64,000 bases of DNA from Ruminococcaceae bacterium KH2T8 (GCA_900111435.1 FOIY01000003.1:370201-434200), one strand, 5' to 3'; shown: positions 24,524 through 33,366, counted from the stretch's first letter. Notes: generated by a model from the letters alone, not told the origin. Made by a program: numbers and translations.

Positions 24524-25549
24524 TTACTCGGCGATGACTCTGATCCAGCCCTCGGGTGCTTCGATACGACCCATCTGAATACCTGTAAGTGTATCGTAGA
24601 GCTTCTTAGTCCAGGGACCCATCTCCTCCATGCCGCTGGGGAATGCGATCTCCTTGCCGTGATCAACGATCTTGCCGACAGGAGAGATAACTGCCGCCGT
24701 ACCGCAAAGGCCGCACTCAGCGAAGTCTGAAAGCTCATCGAGGAATACTTCTCTGTGCTCGACCTTCATTCCGAGATACTTCTCTGCTACTACGCACAGA
24801 GATCTTCTCGTGATGGAAGGAAGGATAGAATCAGACTTGGGAGTAACAAGCGTACCGTCCTTAGTAACGAAGATGAAGTTAGCTCCGCCTGTCTCCTCTA
24901 CCTTGGTCCTTGTCTTGGGATCGAGATACATATTCTCGGCATAACCCTGATTGTGAGCATCAACGATAGCATGAAGGCTCATAGCATAGTTAAGGCCGGC
25001 CTTGATGTGACCTGTACCGTTGGGAGCAGCACGATCGAAATCGGATACTCTGATCGTGATGGGCTTAACGCCGCCCTTGAAGTAAGGACCTACGGGTGTA
25101 CAGAAGATCCTGAACTGATAATCATTAGCGGGCTTAACACCGATAACGGGATTGATACCGAACATATAAGGTCTTAAATAAAGTGTAGCACCTGAACCGT
25201 AGGGAGGTACGAAGTCAAGATTTGCCTTTACGACGTCGAGGCAAGCCTGAACGAACTTATCCTCGGGGAATACGGGCATCTCAAGTCTTCTGCAGGAATC
25301 AGCCATTCTTGCTGCGTTGAGGTCAGGGCGGAAGCAAACGACTTTGCCGTCTTCAGTCCTGTATGCCTTAAGTCCCTCGAAGCATGTCTGTGCATACTGA
25401 AGGACACCTGCACACTCACTCATAGTAACCATGGGATCGTCGATAAGTGCTCCCTCATCCCAAGCTCCGTTCGTGAAGTTAGCCACGAATCTCTTGTCTG
25501 TAGGTACATAGCCGAATCCTAAGTTGGACCAATCAATGTCTTTGCTCAT
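24524..25549 (-). CDS. ilvE: Branched-chain amino acid aminotransferase
   Basis: A 341-residue fold-type IV PLP enzyme of the BCAT type. Recognisable parts are YAQTCFEGLKAYR near the N terminus, RPYMFG, GHIKAGLNYAMSLHA with the PLP-binding Lys, EETGGANFIFV and ECGLCGTAAVISPV. It transfers the amino group between glutamate and leucine, isoleucine or valine. The start at 25549 is set by AAGGTGA five bases upstream; an in-frame start at 25600 overlaps the -10 box. Single gene between its promoter (25591-25599) and terminator. Confidence 0.95.
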   Translation of the reverse strand: MSKDIDWSNLGFGYVPTDKRFVANFTNGAWDEGALIDDPMVTMSECAGVLQYAQTCFEGLKAYRTEDGKVVCFRPDLNAARMADSCRRLEMPVFPEDKFVQACLDVVKANLDFVPPYGSGATLYLRPYMFGINPVIGVKPANDYQFRIFCTPVGPYFKGGVKPITIRVSDFDRAAPNGTGHIKAGLNYAMSLHAIVDAHNQGYAENMYLDPKTRTKVEETGGANFIFVTKDGTLVTPKSDSILPSITRRSLCVVAEKYLGMKVEHREVFLDELSDFAECGLCGTAAVISPVGKIVDHGKEIAFPSGMEEMGPWTKKLYDTLTGIQMGRIEAPEGWIRVIAE

Positions 25550-25590
25550 AGAGTTCACCTTCTTTGTTTTAGTTAGATAAATATGTTGAC

Positions 25591-25599
25591 AGTATAGCA
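25591..25599 (-). promoter_or_regulatory. Extended -10 promoter of ilvE
   Basis: Reading leftward, TGCTATACT is the same extended -10 box seen at radA; the start codon is about 42 bases downstream. Confidence 0.6.
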
Positions 25600-25669
25600 C
25601 AAATTATTGACACTTACAGTTCAGAACCGCGTTGAAAAATGGCGTTTTTGTGATATAAGTGCCGTTTTG

Positions 25670-25845
25670 CGCGCGCCGCGGGGCAGCGGGCTTTCAGTCG
25701 GGCCGCGAGTGAAGTTGTGCGGGTGCCGGCGGTGATGGGGCGCGGCGGCGCGGGGGAAGTTACGCGGGCGTGCGGCGGCGCGGGTGCCTTTCGGGATGCG
25801 GGTTCGTCCCGGCCGCCGGGTGCTTTCGCTGATCGTGCGAGCCAA
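25670..25845. other. GC-rich island without a gene
   Basis: This stretch is strikingly G/C-rich compared with its neighbours and contains a 13-base repeat GCGGCGGCGCGGG at 25742 and 25772 (period 30) inside longer imperfect repeats (GAAGTT.GCGGG). No frame looks coding. It marks the left edge of the accessory segment carrying the nuclease and DUF2971 genes. Confidence 0.55.
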
Positions 25846-25868
25846 TACTACTCGAATGGACTCCCCAC

Positions 25869-25977
25869 GGACAAATACCCTGCCAAATTCGAACTAATTT
25901 GTCCATCAATTTGTCCATGGATCATTCACTACCAAAAACACTACCAAATCGGATGAGATTTGTCCGTGTATTTGTCC
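25869..25977 (+). repeat. Cluster of 12-bp-spaced short direct repeats
   Basis: ATTTGTCC occurs at 25897, 25909, 25958 and 25970, that is two pairs each with 12-base spacing, plus an inverted copy GGACAAAT at 25869. Between the pairs ACTACCAAA occurs at 25928 and 25940, again 12 bases apart. This is an iteron-like or operator-like array upstream of the nuclease gene. Confidence 0.7.
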
Positions 25978-26074
25978 ACGAAGTTCAGCTACTGACTCCG
26001 AGTGTACGGATTTATCAGATGCGAAGCGGAACATTATAAGAGCACATTATCTTAAAATCAAGGAAAAACCGCAT

Positions 26075-26103
26075 TTTGTCGAACTTTGTCGAAAAATGTC
26101 GAA
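26075..26103 (+). repeat. Three TGTCGAA repeats with 10-bp spacing
   Basis: TTTGTCGAA at 26075 and 26085 and AATGTCGAA at 26095 are spaced by exactly 10 bases, placing them on one face of the helix just upstream of the nuclease start. Confidence 0.6.
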
Positions 26104-26134
26104 ATTTTGGTGCCACAGTCACGCAGAGGCATTG

Positions 26135-26140
26135 TATATT
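26135..26140 (+). promoter_or_regulatory. -10 box immediately upstream of the nuclease start
   Basis: TATATT is followed by GACCCT and then ATG 26147, the same six-base distance seen at radA. No ribosome site is present, so a leaderless mRNA is likely. Confidence 0.45.
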
Positions 26141-26146
26141 GACCCT

Positions 26147-26998
26147 ATGGAACAGAATCGTTTACCGGACAAACTTATATGTGCTCGCTATCGTCACCTT
26201 TCCGAAAGGATCAACGCATTACCGCAGATCACAACAGGCGAGGAGATAATACGAGTTAAAATGCCCTCTACATACGGAACATACAAATACAGAAAAGTTT
26301 TCCCTAATTCTCCGAAGCGGGCACACTACGAGCAAATGCTCGCACTCTCACTAAAACTAAAGACCGAACGCGATCAGCTCATCGCACAGTGGAGCGCCAA
26401 TCACGATGTGCCTATCGCAACAGCAGCGGCGGGCATCAGTATTGCCGACCGAAACGACGGAATACTGACAATACAGAATTACAACAGCTGGGCGGAATAT
26501 TCGAATTCACATCCTATCACAACCGAGTACACTTCCGACGGTAAGAGGTATCGTTCAAGAATTGAGCTCATGACGGCGGAAACGTTGAAGGATCTCGGTC
26601 TTGAGTGGAAATACGAACCGTTGCTATCATTAAACGTACCTTCACGGTTTGCAGGAGATAATACCACCGTTGAATTCACTCCGGACTTCGCCGTCGCAGT
26701 TCGCGAACTTGGTCGTGTCTTCCTGATAGAGTGTCTCGGAATGCTGAGCGAATCATCGTATGCCAACGATGCATTCGACAAGCTCAAGATCTATTCATAC
26801 AACGGAATATATCCCGGCAGAGATCTAACCCTCATCTCCGGAGACAAAAACTATATGCCGTCTATGGAAGCGATCGCGCAATCCGTCAGATCAACACTCG
26901 GGATCCTCTGCGCTGAAAGCATACGTTCTTCAAACGAAGGAGCTCCACCCCAATCGAAAGAATCCGCCCTCACCTCAGCGGGCAGTCTGACATCCTGA
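26147..26998 (+). CDS. PD-(D/E)xK-like nuclease domain protein
   Basis: The C-terminal half has the order of a PD-(D/E)xK nuclease: SRIELMTAETLKDLG (helix with Glu), LEWKYEPLLSL, EFTPDFAVAV (catalytic Asp) and VFLIECLGM (Glu followed by Leu-Gly instead of the usual Lys), then FDKLKIYSYNGIYPG. Variants of this core with E-x-L-G occur in predicted nucleases. The first 100 residues are helical and basic, perhaps for DNA binding. No ribosome site precedes either ATG 26147 or an upstream ATG at 26096. The gene converges with and overlaps the DUF2971 gene by 29 bases. A role in DNA defence is inference from domain and context. Confidence 0.65.
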   Translation: MEQNRLPDKLICARYRHLSERINALPQITTGEEIIRVKMPSTYGTYKYRKVFPNSPKRAHYEQMLALSLKLKTERDQLIAQWSANHDVPIATAAAGISIADRNDGILTIQNYNSWAEYSNSHPITTEYTSDGKRYRSRIELMTAETLKDLGLEWKYEPLLSLNVPSRFAGDNTTVEFTPDFAVAVRELGRVFLIECLGMLSESSYANDAFDKLKIYSYNGIYPGRDLTLISGDKNYMPSMEAIAQSVRSTLGILCAESIRSSNEGAPPQSKESALTSAGSLTS

Positions 26999-27818
26999 TG
27001 TGTTCGGCGAGGCGCGGGAAGCCGAGGTCGGTCAGGAAGGCGCGTAGCTCGTCGAGATTCTGATTCGAACGAGGTCCGACTACCAGTTCCTCAAACAACG
27101 TATCGTGACTGATGCCCTGCTCCGCGCACAGCAGATCGTACTTGATCTTGAGGTATCTCTTTACCTCGTGCTCCTTGCACTCATATTCGTAGCGGTATGC
27201 TTCGGACGATCTGCAGAAAGGCATTCCTACGAGGGTGTATACACGCCTTTCGCACTCGGCCCAGAAACTCCTGTTCTTGTAGCTGGGCGCATTCGTTATT
27301 ATGTTCGACACGAGTCTTTCGACAGTATCTGCGCCGTCCGTATTGACGACACCCGTCTCAAAATAATCCTTGAGTATCGAATAGAATGAATGCTTTCGGA
27401 TATCCGAATCGTAATAGACATTATTAAAGACAACGTTGCATCCTGACAGCAGGTCGGCGAAAACGCGGGTATTTATCTTGAGGCACACGCCGGTCGCGCG
27501 GTCGCCGTATCTTTCCCACTGCGAAGCGTCCTCTTCCTGAGATGAGAAGCACATCGCGAAAGGATACTCCTTGGACGCATTTTCGATAAGATCACAGAAC
27601 ATGTCAACACGCACGGGAGATACCGATTTGAAATCCTTTCGCACGGCACTCTCGATCTTGTTCGTGAACTCGATAAGCTCCTTCTTGTCATTCATCGTGG
27701 AAGTGTTGCCCCACCAGAACTCTTTGTTCTTGATGATCCCGAAGAGGGCCTTCATGGTGGTGTAATGGTAGATATATTCGCCGAATTCCTCGGTTATGTT
27801 ATTAGCTTTTACGAACAT
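26970..27818 (-). CDS. DUF2971 domain protein
   Basis: The N-terminal IYHYTTMKALFGIIKNKEFWWGNTSTMND and the middle CFSSQEEDASQWERYGDRATGVCLKI are the two conserved blocks of DUF2971 proteins. The function of this family is not established; members are frequent in accessory and defence-rich loci, and the first block recalls ADP-ribosyltransferase-like folds, which is only a suggestion. The C-terminal part (VVGPRSNQNLDELRAFLTDLG) is also typical. It overlaps the 3' end of the nuclease gene on the opposite strand. Confidence 0.8.
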   Translation of the reverse strand: MFVKANNITEEFGEYIYHYTTMKALFGIIKNKEFWWGNTSTMNDKKELIEFTNKIESAVRKDFKSVSPVRVDMFCDLIENASKEYPFAMCFSSQEEDASQWERYGDRATGVCLKINTRVFADLLSGCNVVFNNVYYDSDIRKHSFYSILKDYFETGVVNTDGADTVERLVSNIITNAPSYKNRSFWAECERRVYTLVGMPFCRSSEAYRYEYECKEHEVKRYLKIKYDLLCAEQGISHDTLFEELVVGPRSNQNLDELRAFLTDLGFPRLAEHIRMSDCPLR

Positions 27819-27855
27819 CAGGATCGCCCCCTTTTGACTACTAATATCTTACCAC

Positions 27856-27897
27856 AAATAAAAACCGCCGAGCCCTTGTGAAAAGGCCCGACGGCTC
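27856..27897 (-). terminator. Terminator of lipoprotein gene
   Basis: On the minus strand GCCGTCGGGCC pairs imperfectly with GGGCTCGGC, followed by GGTTTTTATTT. Confidence 0.8.
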
Positions 27898-27922
27898 TGT
27901 AGATCACTTTCGATCAGATCTA

Positions 27923-28756
27923 TTACTTAACAGTAACGGATGTGATGTGGGGGTTAACGCCCTCGTACCAGTAAAGGAAGCCTTCCATATCAACTGTGTC
28001 GCCGATCTGAAGTCCTTCAACTGTCTGATAAACTTCTGTTGAGCTGTCGCAAAGGTAAGACTCAACCGTGAATGTGTAGCTCTGTCCGTCTACGGAAACT
28101 GTGAAGTAGAGGTCATCGCCCTGGCTTCCGGAACCGTCCCAGTTGTAAAGGAAAGCGTACTCTGTGTCATCGCCGTCGATCCTTGTAGCTTCAACAGTCA
28201 TGTCTGTGAAAGATACGAACTGGTTCTGCATGTCGATGAGATTAGCTGTACCGAGCATTCCTGTAACGTCTGTAGGATCTGCTACCCAGCTACCGTCCTC
28301 GATCTCGAAAGTAGCATCGATGATCTCAACTTCGCCGGACCACTCGGACTTATAACCTGTAACCTTGATCTTCTGACCGATCACGAGAAGAGCGTAGTCG
28401 TCCTCGGAGCAAGCCATGTTATAGCAGAAGTAAGCTCCGTCGGGATCCTGAAGATATACAGTAGCCTTGTCATCCCACCAGGACTGCTTAGCCTGTACGA
28501 AAGCCTCGATAACAACCTCTGTATCAAGGTCAGCAGCAACATACTCTTCGTATGTCATAACGCCTTCGCTCTTTGCAAGAGCATCGTCCGCAGCAGCTGT
28601 TGTCTCCTCAGCGTCAGTTGCCTCTGTTGTCTCTTCTGATGTCTCAGCTGCTGTTGTTGCAGCTGTTGTAGCTACAGTTGTCTCCTCTGTGCTTCCGCAT
28701 GAAGCGAGAGAAAGAGCCATAGCAGCAGTAAGTGTTACCGCAAGAAACTTCTTCAT
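27923..28756 (-). CDS. Lipoprotein with two OB-fold-like domains
   Basis: MKKFLAVTLTAAMALSLASC is a lipoprotein signal (Cys20), followed by a Thr/Ala/Glu linker to residue 65. Two similar beta-rich units follow: VVIEAFVQAKQSWWDDKATVYLQD...GQKIKVTGY...GEVEIIDATFE, and FVSFTDMTVEATRI...GDTVDMEGFLYWYEGVNPHITSVTV. The strand order and G-D/Q-x-V/I-x-V-x-G motif match OB-fold domains of the bacterial secreted type. Ligand unknown. Located downstream of the sugar ABC operon. Confidence 0.75.
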   Translation of the reverse strand: MKKFLAVTLTAAMALSLASCGSTEETTVATTAATTAAETSEETTEATDAEETTAAADDALAKSEGVMTYEEYVAADLDTEVVIEAFVQAKQSWWDDKATVYLQDPDGAYFCYNMACSEDDYALLVIGQKIKVTGYKSEWSGEVEIIDATFEIEDGSWVADPTDVTGMLGTANLIDMQNQFVSFTDMTVEATRIDGDDTEYAFLYNWDGSGSQGDDLYFTVSVDGQSYTFTVESYLCDSSTEVYQTVEGLQIGDTVDMEGFLYWYEGVNPHITSVTVK

Positions 28757-28781
28757 AATTTTTTCTCCTTTTTCCTTTTAA

Positions 28782-28819
28782 CAAAAGAATTGATGACCCC
28801 GAGATCCCTTCCCGAGGTC
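28782..28819 (-). terminator. Hairpin after the ABC operon
   Basis: On the minus strand GACCTCGGG pairs with CTCGGGGTC (with wobbles) around AAGGGAT, followed by ATCAATTCTTTTG. A TATAAT box just upstream (28826-28831) would place this hairpin at the 5' end of the lipoprotein mRNA, so it might be a leader stem. Confidence 0.5.
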
Positions 28820-28849
28820 ACCATAATTATACGACTTATGAGGGTCAAA

Positions 28850-30439
28850 TCACGTATTTTTGCGTTTTACGTGTCCATAAACTACATATGCACCAATTAA
28901 AACCCAGGTAACGCCCAGACATGTGAGCAAAATGACAGATGTTTCGGGCATCGGGCCAAGGTCTATCTTGCCGTACTGATCGAGGCGGTACATCGACTTT
29001 ACATCCTCAAAGAGCGCGTCGAGATACTGATCATCCACGGTGCCGCCACGCCTTACGCTCTTGACCGTATTTTCGATCATCTGACCCGCCGCATCTCGAA
29101 GCGACGTCGAGCCGTTAAACACAGGCGTCACGAAAGTATTCGGCGCGTTTTCGATGAGCATCCGAGAAGCCGCGATCTTGATATCGTAATGGGTAGTATC
29201 GTCTTCACCCGCACGCGCGAGATAATCGAGATATTCGGGATTATTCTGCGCCTTCAAGGTAACGGGAACATACCCCTCGGTCTCGGCATATCCCATCTGC
29301 ACCTCATCGGTCAGGAGATACTGCGCAAAGAGCCACGAAGCCAAGACTTCCTGAGGGTCATCCTTATTAAACACGCAGACCGAAGGTCCCTGGGAGATCA
29401 TCCTCATATTCGAAGGATCGTACTGCGGAACGGGATATACAACGGTCTCGAAATCGATGAGCTTATCCGCACTGATATCGATATTGGGAGCATGCGAACC
29501 CATCCATGTCGCACCTGCCGTCGAGTCGATCGCAAAGATGCACTGACCGGCATTTAAAAAGTTCGCGGGATAACTCGATATCTTAAAAGTCGAGAATGCT
29601 CCGCTTTGCGCATGAGTCGCTATCTCCGATAAGATCCCTCTCGTCGTATCGTTAAAGATCTCGATCGTACCGTCGGGGCTCGAATAACCCGCACCCTGCT
29701 GAGTGAGCATCTGGATCATCATGTTATCCGTGGACTTATAGATAAACGGTATCATGGTCATCTGATCATTTACTACGAATGAACCGTCATCATTTCTTGC
29801 CATAGCGGCTTCGGATACTTCCCAGACAAAATCCCATGTCAGGACTTCGGGGAGCTCATAGCCTAACGCCTCGACATAAGTCTTATTAACGTAGCACGCC
29901 TCCGTAGACCTCATATACGGGATCGCATAGTAGTGATCATCGAGCCTGCACTCGCCTATGAACTGAGGGACCAGCTCGTCAAATGTCGGTCCGTCGAACC
30001 TGACTTCACTTCCTCCGAGGCCATACTGCGGATCAGAGAAAAGATCGTCGAGCGGCACGACTACATTAGAGCCCGTCATATATGTCGCGATATGGTCGGG
30101 GTATGTGATGCAGACATTAGGCGTAGTATTGGTCGCTATATTCGTTATTACGTCGTTATAGATCTTTCCGTAATCCGTATAAAGACGGAGATTTACGGTG
30201 ATATTGGGATAGAGCTCCTCGAAAGACTCTATCGCCTGCTCGTAGATCTTGGTCTGCGCCCTGTTCGTATCGTTCTTCGCCCAGAATGTGATCTCATACT
30301 GCCTGCTCGTATCGAAAGAATCCGGCACGACAAAATCATTTCGTACATGCGCGCTGTGGCACGCGGTGAGCGATGCCGCCGATGCCGCAAGGATCGTGCC
30401 CGAGAGGACTACGGATATTATCTTCTTAATTGATATCAT
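28850..30439 (-). CDS. Sugar-type ABC transporter substrate-binding lipoprotein with C-terminal membrane helix
   Basis: The signal ends LTAC (Cys27), so the N terminus is lipid-anchored. The body (40-490) is a family 1 solute-binding fold: YEITFWAKNDTNRAQTKIYEQAIESFE, CVTFNPDHI-like CITYPDHIATYM, and FQQGAGYSSPDG-type central region. At the C terminus PETSVILLTCLGVTWVLIGAYVVYGHVKRKNT adds a membrane helix, which is unusual and would tether the protein at both ends. Substrate probably an oligosaccharide or glycerol-phosphate-like compound, judged from the UgpBAEC/MalEFG-type neighbours. Overlaps the permease gene by four bases. Confidence 0.85.
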   Translation of the reverse strand: MISIKKIISVVLSGTILAASAASLTACHSAHVRNDFVVPDSFDTSRQYEITFWAKNDTNRAQTKIYEQAIESFEELYPNITVNLRLYTDYGKIYNDVITNIATNTTPNVCITYPDHIATYMTGSNVVVPLDDLFSDPQYGLGGSEVRFDGPTFDELVPQFIGECRLDDHYYAIPYMRSTEACYVNKTYVEALGYELPEVLTWDFVWEVSEAAMARNDDGSFVVNDQMTMIPFIYKSTDNMMIQMLTQQGAGYSSPDGTIEIFNDTTRGILSEIATHAQSGAFSTFKISSYPANFLNAGQCIFAIDSTAGATWMGSHAPNIDISADKLIDFETVVYPVPQYDPSNMRMISQGPSVCVFNKDDPQEVLASWLFAQYLLTDEVQMGYAETEGYVPVTLKAQNNPEYLDYLARAGEDDTTHYDIKIAASRMLIENAPNTFVTPVFNGSTSLRDAAGQMIENTVKSVRRGGTVDDQYLDALFEDVKSMYRLDQYGKIDLGPMPETSVILLTCLGVTWVLIGAYVVYGHVKRKNT

Positions 30440-31305
30440 CCCTTTGTACCTCCTCTGCTGACACCTGCCATTATCTTCTTGTGGAAGATCAGGAACAGTA
30501 CTATGAGCGGCACTGAGATCGCAACGACCGCCGCCATCATGGCAGGGATATTCTCACGTCCGAAGCCGTTCTCCCTTATCTCCTGGATACCGTTGGATAC
30601 GAGGAAATAGTTCGCGTCATCCGTGATGAGCCTGGGCCATACATATGAGTTCCAGCACTCAATGACCTTTAAGATTATTATCGTAACGATGGTCGGCTGG
30701 CAGATCGGTATCATGACCTTGAAGAGATACTTCAGATCAGAAGTTCCGTCGACCTTTGCGGCCTTATAGAGTTCATCGGGGATCTGCTCGAAGTTCTCCT
30801 TGAGCAGATAGATGTAGAATACCGAGGTTACCGACGGGAGTATCAGACCCGCGAAAGTATTTCGAAGTCCGAGGTTCGTGATGGTAACGAAGTTCGTTAT
30901 GATAACGAGCTCATTCGGGATCATCATGAGCGACAGGAACAGTGTAAATACCAGATTCTTTCCGCGGAACTGAAGCCTCGAGAAAGCGAATGCCGCGAAC
31001 ACGATAACGATCATCATGAGCGCCGTCGTAACGAGCGTGAAGATCAACGTGTTGGCGAAATACTTTCCTAAAGTTACCTGAGTAAATGCATCCTTATAGT
31101 TCTGCCACGTGGGAGATGTCGTATACATCTTCGGAACATATTCGGAGTTGTAACTGCCGTAGCTCTTAAACGACGTAAGGATCATCCAGTAAAACGGGAA
31201 TAATACGATAAGTCCCCAAAGCGAGAGGAGTACATATGTCACCGTCTTTCTTATGATCGCACCGGTCTTTGCCTGCTTACCTATCCTGGCGTAGTCATTT
31301 TCCAT
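30436..31305 (-). CDS. ABC transporter permease (MalG/UgpE type)
   Basis: Six membrane helices with the EAA loop (ELYKAAKVDGTSDLKYLFKVMIPICQPTI) that contacts the ATPase. The N-terminal region LLSLWGLIVLFPFYWMILTSFK is typical for carbohydrate importers of the CUT1 class. I chose ATG 31305, nine bases after GGAGG, over a GTG two codons upstream. Third gene of the importer operon. Confidence 0.92.
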   Translation of the reverse strand: MENDYARIGKQAKTGAIIRKTVTYVLLSLWGLIVLFPFYWMILTSFKSYGSYNSEYVPKMYTTSPTWQNYKDAFTQVTLGKYFANTLIFTLVTTALMMIVIVFAAFAFSRLQFRGKNLVFTLFLSLMMIPNELVIITNFVTITNLGLRNTFAGLILPSVTSVFYIYLLKENFEQIPDELYKAAKVDGTSDLKYLFKVMIPICQPTIVTIIILKVIECWNSYVWPRLITDDANYFLVSNGIQEIRENGFGRENIPAMMAAVVAISVPLIVLFLIFHKKIMAGVSRGGTKG

Positions 31306-31321
31306 GATCACACACCTCCGA

Positions 31322-32209
31322 TCACACAGGCTGCTTCCTGCTGATGAGCAGGTTGATGCAGGTTATCGTAAATACTATGGCGAACAGGATGAGTGCCGCC
31401 GCCGACGCATAGGACGGATATCCGCCCGAATCTCCGTAGAGCATGTCGTAAACATATCCGACGATCGTATTCATTCCGGCCGCATTAAGATTGGTTCCGA
31501 AGATCGCGACCTCATCCGAATATGCCTTGAAAGCACCGATAAATCCCGTGATCACAAGGTAGAAGATCATGGGAGATATCATCGGGAGAGTGATCCTCGT
31601 AAAGGTACGGAGCCTCGATGTACCGTCTATCTTTGCGGCCTTGTAGTAGACTTCGTCTACGGATGCCAGCGCGCTCGTAAGGATCAGGATCTTAAACGGA
31701 AGTACGACCCAGATCGTATAAAAGCACATGACGAACATCTTCGCCCAGTAAGGGCCGTCGATAAAGTCTATGGGGCCCGTCTTAAAGATCGCGAGAACCA
31801 TATTGATAAGACCGTCCGTATAGGGCGTCTTCTTGAACATGATCATGAAGACAAGTCCTACCGCGAGCGTATTTGTTACATACGGCAGGAAGAATATTGT
31901 CTGAAAGAGCTCCTTCAGCTTCTTTATCGAGTTAAGACCGAGAGCTATAAGGAGCGCAAGTCCCGTCGACAGAGGAACCGTGATTATTACGATTATGAAT
32001 GTATTCTTTATGGCCTGAAGGAAATACGGATCATGAAGAACATAGGAATAGTTATACATTCCCGTTCCAAACGACGTCTGCGATGCCGAGTTATAACCTT
32101 CCTCGACCGAGTAGACGAGTACATCCAGCAAAGGATATACCATGAACACCCCGAGGAATAAGATCGCGGGCAATAAGTAGAGCCAGGCCTTAAGGTTATT
32201 CTGCCTCAT
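31322..32209 (-). CDS. ABC transporter permease (MalF/UgpA type)
   Basis: Six membrane helices beginning LKAWLYLLPAILFLGVFMVYPL, and the EAA loop VDEVYYKAAKIDGTSRLRTFTRITLPMISPMIF. It pairs with the 30436 permease to form the CUT1-type channel. The start overlaps the ATPase stop by four bases (ATGA), giving coupled translation. Confidence 0.92.
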   Translation of the reverse strand: MRQNNLKAWLYLLPAILFLGVFMVYPLLDVLVYSVEEGYNSASQTSFGTGMYNYSYVLHDPYFLQAIKNTFIIVIITVPLSTGLALLIALGLNSIKKLKELFQTIFFLPYVTNTLAVGLVFMIMFKKTPYTDGLINMVLAIFKTGPIDFIDGPYWAKMFVMCFYTIWVVLPFKILILTSALASVDEVYYKAAKIDGTSRLRTFTRITLPMISPMIFYLVITGFIGAFKAYSDEVAIFGTNLNAAGMNTIVGYVYDMLYGDSGGYPSYASAAALILFAIVFTITCINLLISRKQPV

Positions 32210-33318
32210 ATGAGCCTCTCCTCACTGTCCTTTGCGAAAACGAATACTTTCTTGGGGTTCACCGAGAATCTGATCTCGGATGCCTTATGATCGATATTAT
32301 TATCGGCCGTGACGATAGCTCTTGAAGGAGATTCCGATGCCTGATGCTTAAATACCACGCTCGTATCCCTGCCCATTACTTCGATCGCCTTGAGTTCAGC
32401 CTTTAGCGTGCCTTCCCTGCCGCTTAAGTCCTTATCGAGGACAAATCCTTCGGGGCGGATGCCGACATATACGTCGCCGTCCTTTGTATCTTTGACATAG
32501 TCCTTACCGAGGATCTTATCTTCACCGATATAGAGCTCGCCGTCCTTTATATTTCCGTCATATACATTGATAGGCGGGGTTCCCAGGAACTTGGCAACAA
32601 AGAGGTTAACGGGATCATCGTAGACATCCTGCGGCTTTCCGATCTGATTTACGACGCCCGCCTTCATGACTACGATCATATCGGAGATGCTCATTGCCTC
32701 TTCCTGGTCGTGCGTAACGAAGATGGTCGTGATATTTGTCTCGTTCTGGATCCTCTTTATCTCTTCCCTCGTCTGTATACGAAGTCTCGCATCAAGGTTC
32801 GAAAGCGGCTCGTCCAGGAGCAGTACGCGGGGCATCTTAACAAGTGCTCTTGCGATCGCGACTCTCTGCTGCTGACCACCGCTCATCTCGCTCGGGCGTC
32901 TTTCCATCAGCTCTTCGATCTGAACCGTCTTTGCAGCTTCAAGGACCTTCTCTTCCATCTGCTCTTTTGTGAGCTTCTGATCGCCCTTAAGATTCTCCAA
33001 AGGGAACATTATATTCTTCTTGACCGTTAGATGAGGATAGAGCGCATAGCTTTGAAATACCATGCCTACGCCTCTGTTCTCGGGCGGCAGCTGAGTTACG
33101 TCGTCGTCATCGAAGAAGATCTTTCCTTCCGTCGGAGTCTCAAGTCCGCAGATAAGGTTGAGCGCCGTGCTCTTGCCGCATCCGGATGGTCCCAGGAGCC
33201 CTATGAGCTTACCGTCCGGGATCTCGAAATCAAAGTCGTTAACGGCAATGACGTCTTCAGCTATCTTCTTGTTACGATTGGGAAATCTCTTAGTCAGATG
33301 TTCAAGCCTGATCTTCAT
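32206..33318 (-). CDS. ABC transporter ATP-binding protein (UgpC/MsmX/MalK type)
   Basis: Walker A LLGPSGCGKST, Q-loop VFQSYALYPHLTV, signature MSGGQQQRVAIARAL, Walker B VLLLDEPLSNLDARLR and switch FVTHDQEEA are intact. The C-terminal 130 residues form the MalK-type regulatory OB domain (VYVGIRPEGFVL). Start at 33318 is fixed by GGAGGGG six bases upstream; the frame extends to 33351 but lacks a site there. First gene of the operon ATPase-permease-permease-binding protein, driven by the promoter at 33367-33375. Confidence 0.93.
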   Translation of the reverse strand: MKIRLEHLTKRFPNRNKKIAEDVIAVNDFDFEIPDGKLIGLLGPSGCGKSTALNLICGLETPTEGKIFFDDDDVTQLPPENRGVGMVFQSYALYPHLTVKKNIMFPLENLKGDQKLTKEQMEEKVLEAAKTVQIEELMERRPSEMSGGQQQRVAIARALVKMPRVLLLDEPLSNLDARLRIQTREEIKRIQNETNITTIFVTHDQEEAMSISDMIVVMKAGVVNQIGKPQDVYDDPVNLFVAKFLGTPPINVYDGNIKDGELYIGEDKILGKDYVKDTKDGDVYVGIRPEGFVLDKDLSGREGTLKAELKAIEVMGRDTSVVFKHQASESPSRAIVTADNNIDHKASEIRFSVNPKKVFVFAKDSEERLI

Positions 33319-33336
33319 ATATGGCCCCTCCAAGTC

Positions 33337-33349
33337 GTCCTTTAAGGAC
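33337..33349. promoter_or_regulatory. Palindrome in the leader of the sugar ABC operon
   Basis: GTCC-TTTAA-GGAC is a near-perfect palindrome between the promoter and start codon; position fits a repressor operator. Confidence 0.4.
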
Positions 33350-33366
33350 ACTAATTGAACACCTAG

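Noticed and set aside
25621..25956. Arg/Pro- and Gly/Ala-rich frames in the GC-rich island
   Set aside because: GC-rich DNA opens frames by chance in several phases; no ribosome site and low-complexity products.
25869..26103. CRISPR array
   Set aside because: Repeats are 8-9 bases with 10- or 12-base periods, too short and too close for repeat-spacer units, and no cas genes are present.
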